34,075 nt of DNA from NCBI GenBank assembly GCA_030425715.1, contig JAUIAA010000002.1, positions 1 to 34,075 of the forward strand, given 5' to 3'. The notes below the pieces were generated by a model. It did not search any database and was not told where the DNA came from. It worked only from the letters and a program-made list of their open reading frames with translations. Each line of letters opens with the position of its first letter. Position 1 is the stretch's first letter. Origin of the DNA: Bacteroidia bacterium. Its GTDB lineage: Bacteria; Bacteroidota; Bacteroidia; Flavobacteriales; Flavobacteriaceae. Both the position numbers and the translations under genes were made by a program. Shown here in pieces: positions 25,564 to 34,075 of the stretch.

Positions 25564-26553
25564 ATGAAATTAGCTGTAGTTGGTGCAACAGGAATGGTTG
25601 GCACAGTGATGCTAGAAGTTTTAGCAGAAAGAAATTTTCCATTTACAGAATTGCTATTGGTTGCCTCAGAAAAATCTGTAGGAAAAACATTAGCTTTTAA
25701 AGGTAAAGATTATACTATTATAGGCTTACAGGATGCGGTAAATCAAAAACCAGATATTGCCTTATTTTCTGCAGGAGGTACAACCTCGTTAGAATGGGCT
25801 CCAAAATTTGCAGAAGTTGGGACAACTGTTGTAGATAATTCTTCCGCTTGGCGAATGGACGCTACAAAAAAGTTAGTGGTTCCAGAAATCAATGCAGATA
25901 GTTTGACTAAAGAAGACAAGATTATTGCCAATCCGAATTGTTCTACCATTCAAATGGTAGTTGCTTTGGCTCCATTACATAAAAAATACCAAATAAAAAG
26001 ATTGGTAATTTCCACTTATCAATCTATAACTGGAACAGGTGTTAAAGCTGTTGAACAATTAGAAAACGAATATAGCAATGTACAAGGAGAAATGGCATAC
26101 CCTTATCCTATACACAGAAATGCCATACCACACTGTGATGTTTTTGAAGAAAATGGCTATACCAAAGAAGAAATGAAATTGGTTAGAGAAACACAAAAAA
26201 TATTAAATGATAATACAATTGCAGTAACTGCAACAGCGGTAAGAATTCCTGTAGTTGGAGGCCATTCGGAAAGTGTGAATATAGAGTTTGAAAACCATTT
26301 TGAAGTTGCTGATATTAGAAAAGAACTTCACGATACTCCAGGGGTTACGGTACAAGACAATTTAGATACCAACACTTATCCCATGCCAATTTATGCCCAA
26401 GGGAAAAACGATGTGTTTGTAGGCAGGATAAGAAGAGATGAATCACAACCAAATACTTTAAATATGTGGGTGGTTAGTGATAATTTACGAAAAGGTGCTG
26501 CAACCAATACTATTCAAATTGCAGAATATCTATTGCAAAATAAATTGGTGTAA
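25564..26553 (+). CDS. asd: Aspartate-semialdehyde dehydrogenase
   Basis: NADPH-dependent reduction of aspartyl phosphate to aspartate semialdehyde, the branch point to Lys/DAP, Met and Thr. 329 residues from the ATG at 25564; an upstream TTG adds only two residues and is not needed. Seen: GATGMVG (7-13), the catalytic Cys126 in IANPNCSTIQ, STYQSITGTGVKAVEQL, HRNAIPHCD, and the catalytic His in VVGGHSESVNIEF. It is a single gene between its own weak promoter and a strong terminator. DAP supply makes it essential for cell wall synthesis. Confidence 0.97.
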   Translation: MKLAVVGATGMVGTVMLEVLAERNFPFTELLLVASEKSVGKTLAFKGKDYTIIGLQDAVNQKPDIALFSAGGTTSLEWAPKFAEVGTTVVDNSSAWRMDATKKLVVPEINADSLTKEDKIIANPNCSTIQMVVALAPLHKKYQIKRLVISTYQSITGTGVKAVEQLENEYSNVQGEMAYPYPIHRNAIPHCDVFEENGYTKEEMKLVRETQKILNDNTIAVTATAVRIPVVGGHSESVNIEFENHFEVADIRKELHDTPGVTVQDNLDTNTYPMPIYAQGKNDVFVGRIRRDESQPNTLNMWVVSDNLRKGAATNTIQIAEYLLQNKLV

Positions 26554-26585
26554 TTTATTTTAAAATTTAAACTAGTACATAAGTT

Positions 26586-26615
26586 AAACGCCGTTCATTG
26601 AACGGCGTTTTTTTA
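26586..26615. terminator. Terminator between asd and the thioredoxin gene
   Basis: Palindrome with arms AAACGCCGTTCA (26586-26597) and TGAACGGCGTTT (26599-26610), then a T-run to 26614. This GC-rich stem is the strongest of the window. It can probably serve the convergent gene only weakly, as there is no long A-run on the left. Confidence 0.88.
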
Positions 26616-26975
26616 TTATTTTTCTACTTTTAGCACCTCTTTAATTATTTCTTCTAAATTGTGTTTTGGTAAAGCCCCTTGCGCCATTTGCGGTTGACCT
26701 TCTGTTGTGCAAAACAACATAGAAGGAATACTTTTAATAGCAAACGCTGCTGATAGTTCTTGTTCGGCTTCTGTATCTACCTTATAGATATTTATTTTTC
26801 CTTTATATTCTTCAGATAATTCTTCTAAAATTGGAGCAACCATTTTACATGGTCCACACCAATCTGCATAAAAATCTATTATACAAGGTAAATCTCCTTC
26901 AAATTTCCATTCTTTATTTTCTTCGTAATTAAATACTTTTTTCAAAAACGAATCTTTGGTTAACATTTCTGTCAT
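26616..26975 (-). CDS. Thioredoxin
   Basis: Small disulfide reductase of 119 residues, cytoplasmic (no signal peptide). Seen: active site DFYADWCGPCKMVAPIL with Cys40 and Cys43, KVDTEAEQELSAAFAIKSIPSM with the cis-proline, and a short N-terminal extension of about 25 residues ahead of the thioredoxin core. The usual glycine pair after the cis-Pro strand is altered (FCTTEGQPQMAQGA). Single gene. A short direct repeat (CAGACT at 27045 and 27053) lies about 75 bp upstream. No good TAnnTTTG element is seen. The canonical trxA may lie elsewhere. Confidence 0.93.
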   Translation of the reverse strand: MTEMLTKDSFLKKVFNYEENKEWKFEGDLPCIIDFYADWCGPCKMVAPILEELSEEYKGKINIYKVDTEAEQELSAAFAIKSIPSMLFCTTEGQPQMAQGALPKHNLEEIIKEVLKVEK

Positions 26976-27276
26976 AATTCAATTTTAATTTATCAATTGT
27001 TTTTCAAATAATTAGCAATATATATGCCATGAATAAAACTTAGACAGACTGGCAGACTCAAATTACTCATTATGTGTTTTTATTACTATATTTTGTTAGA
27101 TTATGTGGAAAAATACGTCTATTTAACAAAATAAACTAAAAACTATACTGCTTTTACACAGGCATTGAATTTCTTATGAATCGTATATAAAAGCAATAAA
27201 TTATTCCATTAACTAAAACTAAAAATCCTGTAAAATAATTTCTACAGGATTTTTTTTTATAAAGATTGAAAGGTTA
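26976..27276. other. Gene-free stretch between thioredoxin and PiT genes
   Basis: About 300 bp, AT-rich. No reading frame with any family signal is seen on either strand. It holds the upstream region of the thioredoxin gene, a short direct repeat CAGACT-N2-CAGACT (27045-27058), and near its right end a strong hairpin (27223-27252). A plus-strand TATATTTTG (27087-27095) has one base too many to be a standard -7 element. Confidence 0.6.
27223..27261. terminator. Hairpin terminator after the PiT gene, possibly bidirectional
   Basis: Stem AAATCCTGTA (27223-27232) with TACAGGATTT (27243-27252), 10-nt loop. On the minus strand it follows the transporter stop and has a T-rich tail. On the plus strand it is followed by a longer T-run (to about 27258), although no plus-strand gene precedes it. 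Confidence 0.8.
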
Positions 27277-29541
27277 TTACAATTTTATATTGGCTTTTTT
27301 CATACTTATGTGAAACTCTTGGTACAACTCTAAAAGATTCATAATAGCAGAAATTAAATCTTTAGTTTCTAGTAAATTACCAAAATATAAGGTAGAGTTC
27401 TTTGCACTGGTTTCTGTAGTTCTAATTCTAGAAATTTGTTTTTCAATAGAATCAGATACATGGTTGAACAGTTCTTGTTTTTCGGATAAAATCTTTCCTA
27501 GATTTCCAAAATTTCTTTCTTCAAAATCCTTTTCAATTACTGTTAGTAGCTTATCTAACTCAACATCAATCGTTTTTAAATCCTTAATCTGACCCTTTTT
27601 TAAGTTTTTATGATTGTTATTTACATGTTTATAACTTGCTTTAGAGATATAACTAATAGACTGTGATATATCTTGTAAATAACCTAAGACCAATATATAA
27701 AATCTACTAGCTTCTACAGATGTATCATCTAATGATTTGATAAAGTAAAAAGCTTCATCTTTTAAATTATTAACCTCATCATTTAGTTTATTTACGTGTT
27801 TTTCATTCTTTTTCAATTTATTTAAATCGTGTGTAGATAAATCATTTACCACACTTGAATACAACTTATTTACACGTCTAATTACTTCAGAAATATGGTC
27901 CGATGTTTCCTCTATAACTCCATTGATGGTTATCAAATCTGCTCTTTCTATAAATCTTTGTTTTTGCTCTTCTTTTGCCTTTTTTGAATGGTTGATAGAA
28001 CTTCTCATCATTAAAAATAGAACTGCTAAAAGTAAAATTGCCACCATTACAATTCCGCCAAGGCTAATTAAATAGGCAGCAATTGCTGCTGCGGTAAATG
28101 CTACAAAGGCTGTAACAAACCAACCTCCTATTACATTAATTACACCCGCTACCCTGTAAACTGCACTTTCTCTACCCCAAGCTCGATCTGCCAATGAAGT
28201 ACCCATGGCCACCATAAAAGTTACATAGGTGGTAGACAATGGTAATTTTAATGAGGTACCTATTGAAATTAGAATACCGGCTACAATTAGATTAACGGAT
28301 GCCCTTATCATATCAAATGCTGGCATTTCAAAAGCTTTATTTTTAGGCAGCTTTACTACAGGTTTTTGAAATTTTGAATCAATAAATTGTATGGTACTTT
28401 TTGGCAACAATTGGTTAAATCCATAATTAATTCCCATTGCTGCTCTTACCACTACTCTAGAAACATTATTAGGTTGAAATTTTTCATGCCCATCTCCTTG
28501 ACGGGATAAATTAATTCCTGTTTCAATAACAGTTCTTGCTTTTTTTGAAAACCACAAGGTAACTACCATTATTCCCCCAGCTATTAACAATAAAATAGTG
28601 TTAGATGGTACTTTTTCTCCTAAAACACCCATTGAAAATTCATTGGCAGCTAAACCTGAGGCCTGCCATGCTTCATAAGAATTCCATGCCGCAATAGGTA
28701 CACCAATAAAGTTTACCAAATCATTCCCTGAAAAGGCCATGGCTAAAGAGAATGTTCCAATTCCAATAATTATTTTTAAAATATTCCATTTGAATACTTT
28801 GATAAACAATTGCGAAATGAATGTCCAAATTACAAAACTAACCGCAACAATTTCTAAAACTCTTCCTTCAATTAAATGCTGAATATCTTTGTAAAATGGC
28901 GTTCCTTTTAAACCTTTAATAAATATAAAATAGGTAATTGCTGTAATAGCAAAGCCCCCAAATAATGCACTGATATAACTTGGTCTTTGTTCAATATCGA
29001 AGGAATAAATCAACCTAGAAAAATATTGTACGATTGCGCCTACCGAAAATGCCACGACTACCGAAAGTAGAATACCAAATATAATTTGCATGGCTTTTTC
29101 TGAATTGATATACGTCCAAATATCAGAAACCGTTTGACCATCTGTAGCCGAAATTTTTATCAAAGCCATGGCCACCGCTGCTCCTAAAAGTTCAAATACT
29201 ATAGAAACTGTTGTAGAAGTAGGCATTCCTAAACTATTGAATACATCTAACAGCAGTATATCTGTAATCATTACTGCCATAAAAATGTACATTATTTCGT
29301 TAAAGAAAAATTCATCCGGAACAAAAATCCCTTTACGTGCCACCTCCATCATACCGCTTGAAGTAATCGCTCCAAAGGCCACCCCAATACTGGCAATAAT
29401 CATAATTTTCTTAATAGAAATCGCTTTTGAACCTATTGCAGAATTCAAAAAATTTACTGCATCATTGCTAACCCCAACAACTAAGTCAATTATTGCTAAA
29501 ACAGTTAATGCAACAAGCATTAAAATATATGGGTCTCCCAT
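27277..29541 (-). CDS. PiT-family inorganic phosphate transporter with C-terminal PhoU-like domain
   Basis: 754 residues. Seen: the PHO4 transporter part (about 1-520) with many TM helices and the twin family signatures VGVSNDAVNFLNSAIGSKA (about 23-41) and AFSGNDLVNFIGVPIAA (about 266-282), plus SMGVLGEKV and LPLSTTYVTFMVAMGTSLA in the second half. After the last TM (about 505-530) comes a long soluble, charged, helical region (about 535-754) full of heptad-like patterns. This resembles the DUF47/PhoU-like proteins that are separate in many bacteria. It imports phosphate (or metal phosphate) with protons or sodium; the tail may regulate it. Single gene, divergent from the DUF255 gene. Confidence 0.92.
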   Translation of the reverse strand: MGDPYILMLVALTVLAIIDLVVGVSNDAVNFLNSAIGSKAISIKKIMIIASIGVAFGAITSSGMMEVARKGIFVPDEFFFNEIMYIFMAVMITDILLLDVFNSLGMPTSTTVSIVFELLGAAVAMALIKISATDGQTVSDIWTYINSEKAMQIIFGILLSVVVAFSVGAIVQYFSRLIYSFDIEQRPSYISALFGGFAITAITYFIFIKGLKGTPFYKDIQHLIEGRVLEIVAVSFVIWTFISQLFIKVFKWNILKIIIGIGTFSLAMAFSGNDLVNFIGVPIAAWNSYEAWQASGLAANEFSMGVLGEKVPSNTILLLIAGGIMVVTLWFSKKARTVIETGINLSRQGDGHEKFQPNNVSRVVVRAAMGINYGFNQLLPKSTIQFIDSKFQKPVVKLPKNKAFEMPAFDMIRASVNLIVAGILISIGTSLKLPLSTTYVTFMVAMGTSLADRAWGRESAVYRVAGVINVIGGWFVTAFVAFTAAAIAAYLISLGGIVMVAILLLAVLFLMMRSSINHSKKAKEEQKQRFIERADLITINGVIEETSDHISEVIRRVNKLYSSVVNDLSTHDLNKLKKNEKHVNKLNDEVNNLKDEAFYFIKSLDDTSVEASRFYILVLGYLQDISQSISYISKASYKHVNNNHKNLKKGQIKDLKTIDVELDKLLTVIEKDFEERNFGNLGKILSEKQELFNHVSDSIEKQISRIRTTETSAKNSTLYFGNLLETKDLISAIMNLLELYQEFHISMKKANIKL

Positions 29542-29565
29542 TAATTTCTGATTTTAAATGTTTTG

Positions 29566-29573
29566 CAAAAATA
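29566..29573 (-). promoter_or_regulatory. -7 element of the PiT gene
   Basis: The minus strand reads TATTTTTG, matching TAnnTTTG, 24 bp upstream of the ATG at 29541. Confidence 0.5.
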
Positions 29574-29663
29574 TACCAACAAAAAATATCGTATGTTACC
29601 AAATTGTTAACATTCAATAATGTTTGAAAGCCAAAACAATCAAAATACTTACCAATTTTATAG

Positions 29664-29671
29664 TACATTTG
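29664..29671 (+). promoter_or_regulatory. -7 element of the DUF255-DUF1304 operon
   Basis: TACATTTG matches TAnnTTTG, 13 bp before the ATG at 29685, which predicts a very short leader. If transcription starts later, the second ATG (29757) would be the alternative start. Confidence 0.5.
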
Positions 29672-29684
29672 GTAAAAAAATAAT

Positions 29685-31805
29685 ATGTACAGGTATCTAA
29701 TTTTTCTTACTTTATTATCCTCATTACATAGCTGCAAAAGCCAAAATAAAGAAACTATGAACGAGCAACACCAATATACAAACGCGTTGATTCATGAAAC
29801 CAGTCCTTATTTATTACAACATGCGCACAACCCTGTAGACTGGCATGCTTGGAATGATGAAACTTTGGCTTTGGCAAAAAAAGAAAATAAACTTTTACTA
29901 ATTTCTATAGGGTATGCCGCATGCCACTGGTGTCATGTGATGGAAGAGGAAAGTTTTGAAGATTCTACTGTGGCGGCGGTTATGAATAAACATTTTATCA
30001 ATGTAAAAGTAGACAGAGAAGAAAGACCCGATGTTGATCAAATATACATGAATGCTGTACAACTACTTACAGGTAGTGGTGGCTGGCCATTGAATTGTGT
30101 AGCCTTACCAGATGGAAGACCTATATGGGGAGGTACTTATTTTCCAAAAGAAAATTGGTTAAATGCCATAGAAAAATTAGCAGAGTTGTATAAAACTGAA
30201 CCTGAAAAAGCAGAAGAATATGCAGCTAAATTAACCGAAGGCATCCATCAATCTGATTTGGTTACCCTCAATAAAGAAGCTCCAAATTTCACGAAAATAG
30301 AGCTAGATAGTGCTGTAACAAAATGGGAAGCTTATTTAGACCCTAAAAATGGTGGAAATAAAGGAGCTCCTAAATTTCCGATGCCCAGCAATATTAATTT
30401 CTTATTGCGCTATGCCACACAAACCAAAAATAGCGAATTATTAAAATATGTGAACACTACGCTTACGCAGATGGCTTATGGTGGTATTTTTGATCAAATT
30501 GGTGGAGGGTTTGCAAGATATTCTGTGGATGAAATTTGGCATATTCCACATTTTGAGAAAATGCTTTATGATAATGCCCAATTGGTTTCTTTGTATTCCA
30601 AAGCGTATCAGGCTACAAAAAATCCATTGTATAAAGAGATTGTTTATCGAACTACGCAATTTGTAGAAAGTGAATTGTACAACGGTAAAGGTGCTTTCTA
30701 TTCTTCGCTTGACGCGGATAGCAAAACAACAACAGGAGCACTAGAAGAAGGAGCTTATTACATTTGGACCAAAGATGAATTGGAAAAAATATTAGGTGCT
30801 GATTTCAATTTATTTGCCCAGTATTACAATGTAAACTTGCATGGTAAATGGGAAGAAAACAATTACCATTTGATAAGAACTTTATCTGATGAAGAGATTG
30901 CCAACAAAAATAACATCTCAGTAAATGAACTTTCTAACAAAGTGAAAAGCTGGCAAAAAACGCTTTTGGCAGCAAGAAATAAAAGAGATTTACCAAGACT
31001 TGACGATAAATCGTTAACTTCCTGGAATGCCCTTATGTTAAAAGCCTATGCAGATTCCTATGCCGTTTTTAACGAAAAACACTTTTTAGAGATGGCATTA
31101 AAAACCGCGCAATTTATTACTTCAAAACAATTAAAAGAAGATGGAGGTTTATACCGTAATTTTAAAAATGACAAAAGTACCATTGATGCTTATTTAGAAG
31201 ATTATGCTACAACTATTTCGGCATTTCTACGATTGTACGAAGTAACACTTAATGAAAATTGGTTGCAAACTGCCAAACAGTTGACCGATTATTGTTACGA
31301 TCATTTTTACGATGATAACAACAAGATGTTCTTTTTCACCTCCAATACAGATGCTAATCTTATCAGTAGAAAAACAGAAACCGATGATAATGTCATCCCG
31401 TCTTCCAATTCGATTATGGCCAATAACTTATTTTTATTAGGGCACTATTTTTACAATAAAAAATATAGCGATAACGCCAAGGCTATGCTAAATAATATGA
31501 AAGCCAGTACATTAAACTATGCTGGAGGAGCGAGTAATTGGCTACAACTGTACATGAATTTTGCGGGTAATTTTTACGAAGTAGCCATATCAGGGAAAAA
31601 TGCCAAAGAAAAATTACAAGAACTCAACCAACATTATATACCCAATAAGTTGATTGTAGGTAGTACCAAAGACAGCAAATTGCCATTACTAGAATTTAAA
31701 TATGCCGAAAATGAAACTACTATTTTTGTATGTGTAGATGGTGCTTGCCAATTACCTGTTACAAAAACAAACGAAGCCTTAAAACAAATTAAAATAGAGT
31801 TATAA
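29685..31805 (+). CDS. DUF255 thioredoxin-domain protein (YyaL/SSP411-like), lipoprotein form
   Basis: 706 residues. Seen: N-terminal hydrophobic segment ending in LHSC (Cys17), a lipobox; then the DUF255 thioredoxin-like domain (about 28-190) with [20 protein letters not shown], the active-site-like CHWC (80-83), [16 protein letters not shown] and SGGWPLNCV; then an alpha/alpha-barrel domain (about 220-690) resembling the N-acylglucosamine 2-epimerase/glycoside hydrolase-like fold, with [15 protein letters not shown] and DARRN-type features such as [20 protein letters not shown]. The biochemical role of this family is unknown; the human relative is SPATA20. An exported form is less usual than a cytoplasmic one. 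Its stop overlaps the DUF1304 start (TAATG). Confidence 0.9.
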   Translation: MYRYLIFLTLLSSLHSCKSQNKETMNEQHQYTNALIHETSPYLLQHAHNPVDWHAWNDETLALAKKENKLLLISIGYAACHWCHVMEEESFEDSTVAAVMNKHFINVKVDREERPDVDQIYMNAVQLLTGSGGWPLNCVALPDGRPIWGGTYFPKENWLNAIEKLAELYKTEPEKAEEYAAKLTEGIHQSDLVTLNKEAPNFTKIELDSAVTKWEAYLDPKNGGNKGAPKFPMPSNINFLLRYATQTKNSELLKYVNTTLTQMAYGGIFDQIGGGFARYSVDEIWHIPHFEKMLYDNAQLVSLYSKAYQATKNPLYKEIVYRTTQFVESELYNGKGAFYSSLDADSKTTTGALEEGAYYIWTKDELEKILGADFNLFAQYYNVNLHGKWEENNYHLIRTLSDEEIANKNNISVNELSNKVKSWQKTLLAARNKRDLPRLDDKSLTSWNALMLKAYADSYAVFNEKHFLEMALKTAQFITSKQLKEDGGLYRNFKNDKSTIDAYLEDYATTISAFLRLYEVTLNENWLQTAKQLTDYCYDHFYDDNNKMFFFTSNTDANLISRKTETDDNVIPSSNSIMANNLFLLGHYFYNKKYSDNAKAMLNNMKASTLNYAGGASNWLQLYMNFAGNFYEVAISGKNAKEKLQELNQHYIPNKLIVGSTKDSKLPLLEFKYAENETTIFVCVDGACQLPVTKTNEALKQIKIEL

Positions 31806-32164
31806 TGAATTTAATACAAGCTTTTTTAGTAGGTCTCGTTGCATTTTTACATCTCTATTTTATGGTATTGGAAATGTTTTTTTGGACCAAACCTAAAGGG
31901 CTAAAAGCTTTTGGACTTACCAAAGAAAAGGCGGAAGACTCTAAAGTGCTAGCTGCAAATCAAGGTTTGTATAATGGGTTTTTAGCCGCAGGTTTAATTT
32001 GGTCTATACTTGATAAGAACTACCAATTAGAATTGGCATTTTTCTTTTTGTTTTGTGTAACGGTTGCTGGATTATATGGCGCATACTCTACCAACAAAAT
32101 AAAATTGTTTTTTGTACAATCTTTACCAGCAATGATAGCTATGATAGCTTTAATTTTTATCTAA
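31805..32164 (+). CDS. DUF1304 family membrane protein
   Basis: 119 residues with four predicted TM helices (about 5-26, 52-68, 74-92, 100-118). Seen: the N-terminal HLYFMVLEMFFWTKP and the loop AANQGLYNGFLAAGLIWS, both diagnostic of DUF1304. The function is unknown. It overlaps the DUF255 gene by one base, so translation is probably coupled. The 3' end overlaps the convergent tsaB by 4 bp. Confidence 0.9.
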   Translation: MNLIQAFLVGLVAFLHLYFMVLEMFFWTKPKGLKAFGLTKEKAEDSKVLAANQGLYNGFLAAGLIWSILDKNYQLELAFFFLFCVTVAGLYGAYSTNKIKLFFVQSLPAMIAMIALIFI

Positions 32165-32841
32165 ACTTGTTTTTTAGGTTTACCAGCTACAAAATCTTTT
32201 AAATAAAAGGGCTCAAAATACGCAACATCTTCAAATGCTCTTTGGTTAAATTTTTCAAAAGAAATTCTAGCCATTTCCTTTGCAGATGGGTAATAGTTGT
32301 CTAAAAACACTGTATTAGGATGATTTATTACGGTCTTGCACTTATCAGCTCCATCGCCTAAAAAATATATTCTATGGCCCTCTAGTAAACTAGAAAATGC
32401 ATCTTTATTTATAACCTTTGCGGTAGTATTTTTTAATAATTGGTACTGGTTATTATACACCGCGCAATAAACTTCAAGTCTACGTGCATCAATCATTGGA
32501 ACGATAAGTTCTCCTTTTTTTATTTTAATGGCTTGTGCTAAGCTATCTAAGGTAGGAATAGAGATTAATGGTTTATCTAAAGCAAAACAGAGTCCTTTAG
32601 CTGCAGAAACCCCAATACGTAAACCCGTATAAGAGCCTGGGCCTTTACTTACTGCAACGGCATCAATATCCTGCATTGTTAATTTTGCATTTTGCAATGC
32701 CTCTAAAATAAATGTATGTAATTTTTCGGCATGCGAGAATTGGCCTTCATTCAATTCAATAATAGACTTCGCTACACCATCTACTGCCACACAAACGGAA
32801 CAATTTTTGGTAGCGGTTTCTATATTTAAAATTACAGCCAA
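32161..32841 (-). CDS. tsaB: tRNA threonylcarbamoyladenosine biosynthesis protein TsaB
   Basis: Partner of TsaD and TsaE in making t6A37 in ANN-decoding tRNAs. 226 residues, ASKHA fold. Seen: ILNIETATKNCSVCV (N-terminal phosphate-1-like strand), VAVSKGPGSYTGLRIGVSAAKG (cut to its core GPGSYTGLRIG, about 69-79), and VPMIDARRLEVYCAVYN. The gene starts with TTG at 32841: no ATG or GTG exists between the tolC stop and the conserved N-terminus, and only codons ATC AAA AAG separate the tolC stop from this TTG in the same frame. It is therefore the second gene of a tolC-tsaB unit and depends on that transcript unless a promoter lies inside tolC. Confidence 0.95.
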   Translation of the reverse strand: MAVILNIETATKNCSVCVAVDGVAKSIIELNEGQFSHAEKLHTFILEALQNAKLTMQDIDAVAVSKGPGSYTGLRIGVSAAKGLCFALDKPLISIPTLDSLAQAIKIKKGELIVPMIDARRLEVYCAVYNNQYQLLKNTTAKVINKDAFSSLLEGHRIYFLGDGADKCKTVINHPNTVFLDNYYPSAKEMARISFEKFNQRAFEDVAYFEPFYLKDFVAGKPKKQV

Positions 32842-32850
32842 CTTTTTGAT

Positions 32851-34075
32851 TTAATTTACTTCAACAGGGATTCCGTAATAAAACTCTAACAATTTCACTT
32901 TAAAAATAAAATCATATTTGGCTCTTAAAAAATCGGATTGTGCTTTAACCACATTATTTTTAATTTGGCTAAATTCAAAAGAATTCATCACTCCAACATT
33001 AAATTTTTCTTGTGCATATCGAAATGATTCCTCTTGCGCGGCTACTGATTTTTTTGCAGCATCATATACCTTTAGTGCTCCTCTAGCATCTAAGTACACC
33101 GTATTGATAATACGCTCTAAATCCAATTCTTCTTTATCTAATTGGTATTCTTGTTGCTCTTTAAAAATTTTCGCTTTCTTAACGTTATTAGATGCTTTAA
33201 ATCCGTTAAAAACAGGAATATTTAAACTCAAGCCATAGGAATACCCTTTATTATCTCCAAATTGATCAAAAAAACTATCTGCTCCTACAGTTCTCACCGA
33301 AGTTTTAGGTCCTAAAACATTTTGATTCGTACCTTCTACAATTCCAATTACCTGTGTTGGATCATTTGGGTCGATATAAGATTGAAATCCATTGATATCT
33401 GAATATCTAGAATTCCAATTAAAAAAACCTGTTAATTGTGGTTGTAAGGCTCCTTTTGCCAACGCTATATCTTTTTCTGCCAACTCAATATTGGCTTTCG
33501 CAACTCTAATTTCATTTCTGTTTTCTAATGCTTTGGCATAAATATCTTGTACAGAGTAATTTGCTAAATTTACTAATGGTAAACTTGCAATTTCTGTATC
33601 TGAAATGTCAAAATTATCTGCATTTTCTAATTGTAATAACTGCGCAAGGCTTAATAGTGAAAGCTTTTTGTTGTTTTCGGTTACAATTAAATTTTGTTCG
33701 TCATTTGCAACGGTGGCTTGTATTTCGTACAAATCTCCTTTAGGAATTGTACCCGCTTCAACTAATTTCTCACTTCTAGAAAGTTGCTCTTGAGAAATTT
33801 CTAATTGTGGTTTAGCTACATTAATAGCTTCCATATCAAACAATACTTTTAAATAAGCATTAATTACGTTTAAAGTAATATCGTCTTTAATTTTATCCAT
33901 CTGGTATCTATTTGCCAAAATACTCAACTCTGCTTTACGCATTTGATTCACATTTTGCCTACCACCATAAATCATGATGCCAGAAGAAAGACCTGCAGAG
34001 GTATTTGCCGTAGTTTGGTTTCGCAATACACCGGTAGTTACATCGGTAGTTAAACCAGAATTCCATGCTTGTGAA
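32851..34075 (-). CDS. TolC-family outer membrane efflux protein (5' end beyond window)
   Basis: Outer-membrane channel component of an RND or ABC efflux/type I secretion assembly. At least 408 residues are present and the frame stays open to the right edge (the last codons read SQAWNSGLTTDVTTGVLRNQ), so the true start lies outside. Seen: two OEP-type repeats rich in long coiled-coil helices, with NAYLKVLFDMEAINVAKPQL and EQLSRSEKLVEAGTIPKGDLYEIQ in the first, and NIPVFNGFKASNNVKKAK with EESFRYAQEKFNVGVMNSFE in the second; GLSLNIPVFNG is the typical beta-strand turn. Efflux partners (membrane fusion protein, RND pump) are expected upstream, that is, to the right of the window. Confidence 0.92.
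   Translation of the reverse strand, partial: SQAWNSGLTTDVTTGVLRNQTTANTSAGLSSGIMIYGGRQNVNQMRKAELSILANRYQMDKIKDDITLNVINAYLKVLFDMEAINVAKPQLEISQEQLSRSEKLVEAGTIPKGDLYEIQATVANDEQNLIVTENNKKLSLLSLAQLLQLENADNFDISDTEIASLPLVNLANYSVQDIYAKALENRNEIRVAKANIELAEKDIALAKGALQPQLTGFFNWNSRYSDINGFQSYIDPNDPTQVIGIVEGTNQNVLGPKTSVRTVGADSFFDQFGDNKGYSYGLSLNIPVFNGFKASNNVKKAKIFKEQQEYQLDKEELDLERIINTVYLDARGALKVYDAAKKSVAAQEESFRYAQEKFNVGVMNSFEFSQIKNNVVKAQSDFLRAKYDFIFKVKLLEFYYGIPVEVN

Overview
The window looks like a chromosomal stretch from a low-GC member of the Flavobacteriaceae (Bacteroidota). The evidence is: many promoters carry the Bacteroidota -7 element TAnnTTTG; SecD and SecF are fused in one 994-residue protein; LeuRS carries the insert I associate with Bacteroidota; DUF2911 proteins and a 2-TM PiT-plus-C-terminal-domain transporter are present; and Shine-Dalgarno sequences are weak throughout. 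No genus can be assigned from this sequence alone. I see no tRNA, rRNA, IS element, prophage or CRISPR array, and base composition looks even.

Layout. 1-1672: N-terminal part of leuS (minus strand, runs off the left edge). 1894-3513: exported YtcJ-type amidohydrolase lipoprotein. 3515-4631: two tandem DUF2911 proteins (minus). 4802-6723: OmpR-type response regulator and histidine kinase, overlapping by one base. 6724-7731: a 1-kb stretch with no protein gene that holds three tandem, regularly spaced (about 279 nt) small-RNA transcription units. 7732-10611: gyrB and mdh. 10699-11355: secreted DUF4412-like protein. 11407-13080: fhs (minus). 13238-16222: secDF. 16345-18496: hpt-adk-obgE. 18608-19015: LprI-like periplasmic protein. 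19072-19889: mnmD followed by a 44-codon membrane protein (minus). 19998-21068: ilvE. 21095-21481: MazG-like pyrophosphohydrolase (minus). 21651-23093: diheme cytochrome c lipoprotein. 23090-23809: SDR (minus). 23855-24043: small two-TM protein. 24091-25359: U32 family protein (minus). 25564-26553: asd. 26616-26975: thioredoxin (minus). 27277-29541: PiT phosphate transporter (minus). 29685-32164: DUF255 lipoprotein and DUF1304 membrane protein. 32161-34075: tsaB and a TolC-family protein cut by the right edge (minus).

Most of the window is housekeeping: tRNA charging and modification (leuS, mnmD, tsaB, U32), DNA topology (gyrB), TCA cycle and amino-acid metabolism (mdh, ilvE, asd), one-carbon metabolism (fhs), purine salvage and nucleotide balance (hpt, adk), ribosome assembly (obgE) and export (secDF, tolC).

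The unusual part is 6781-7595. Each of the three units has two 9-bp boxes (TTCAGAATT-like) exactly 11 bp apart, then 6 bp, then a TAnnTTTG element. Each is followed by a leader with a hairpin, a conserved core of about 70 nt (GAGGGGAAT, then a GCAAAT/ATTTGC hairpin displaying TTAAGC), and a strong intrinsic terminator whose stem sequence differs in every unit. Box phasing of 11 bp is what OmpR-family regulators typically bind, and such a regulator is encoded immediately upstream. I infer a multicopy sRNA family controlled by this two-component system, similar in layout to the Listeria LisRK-LhrC system. I do not recognise the RNA family.
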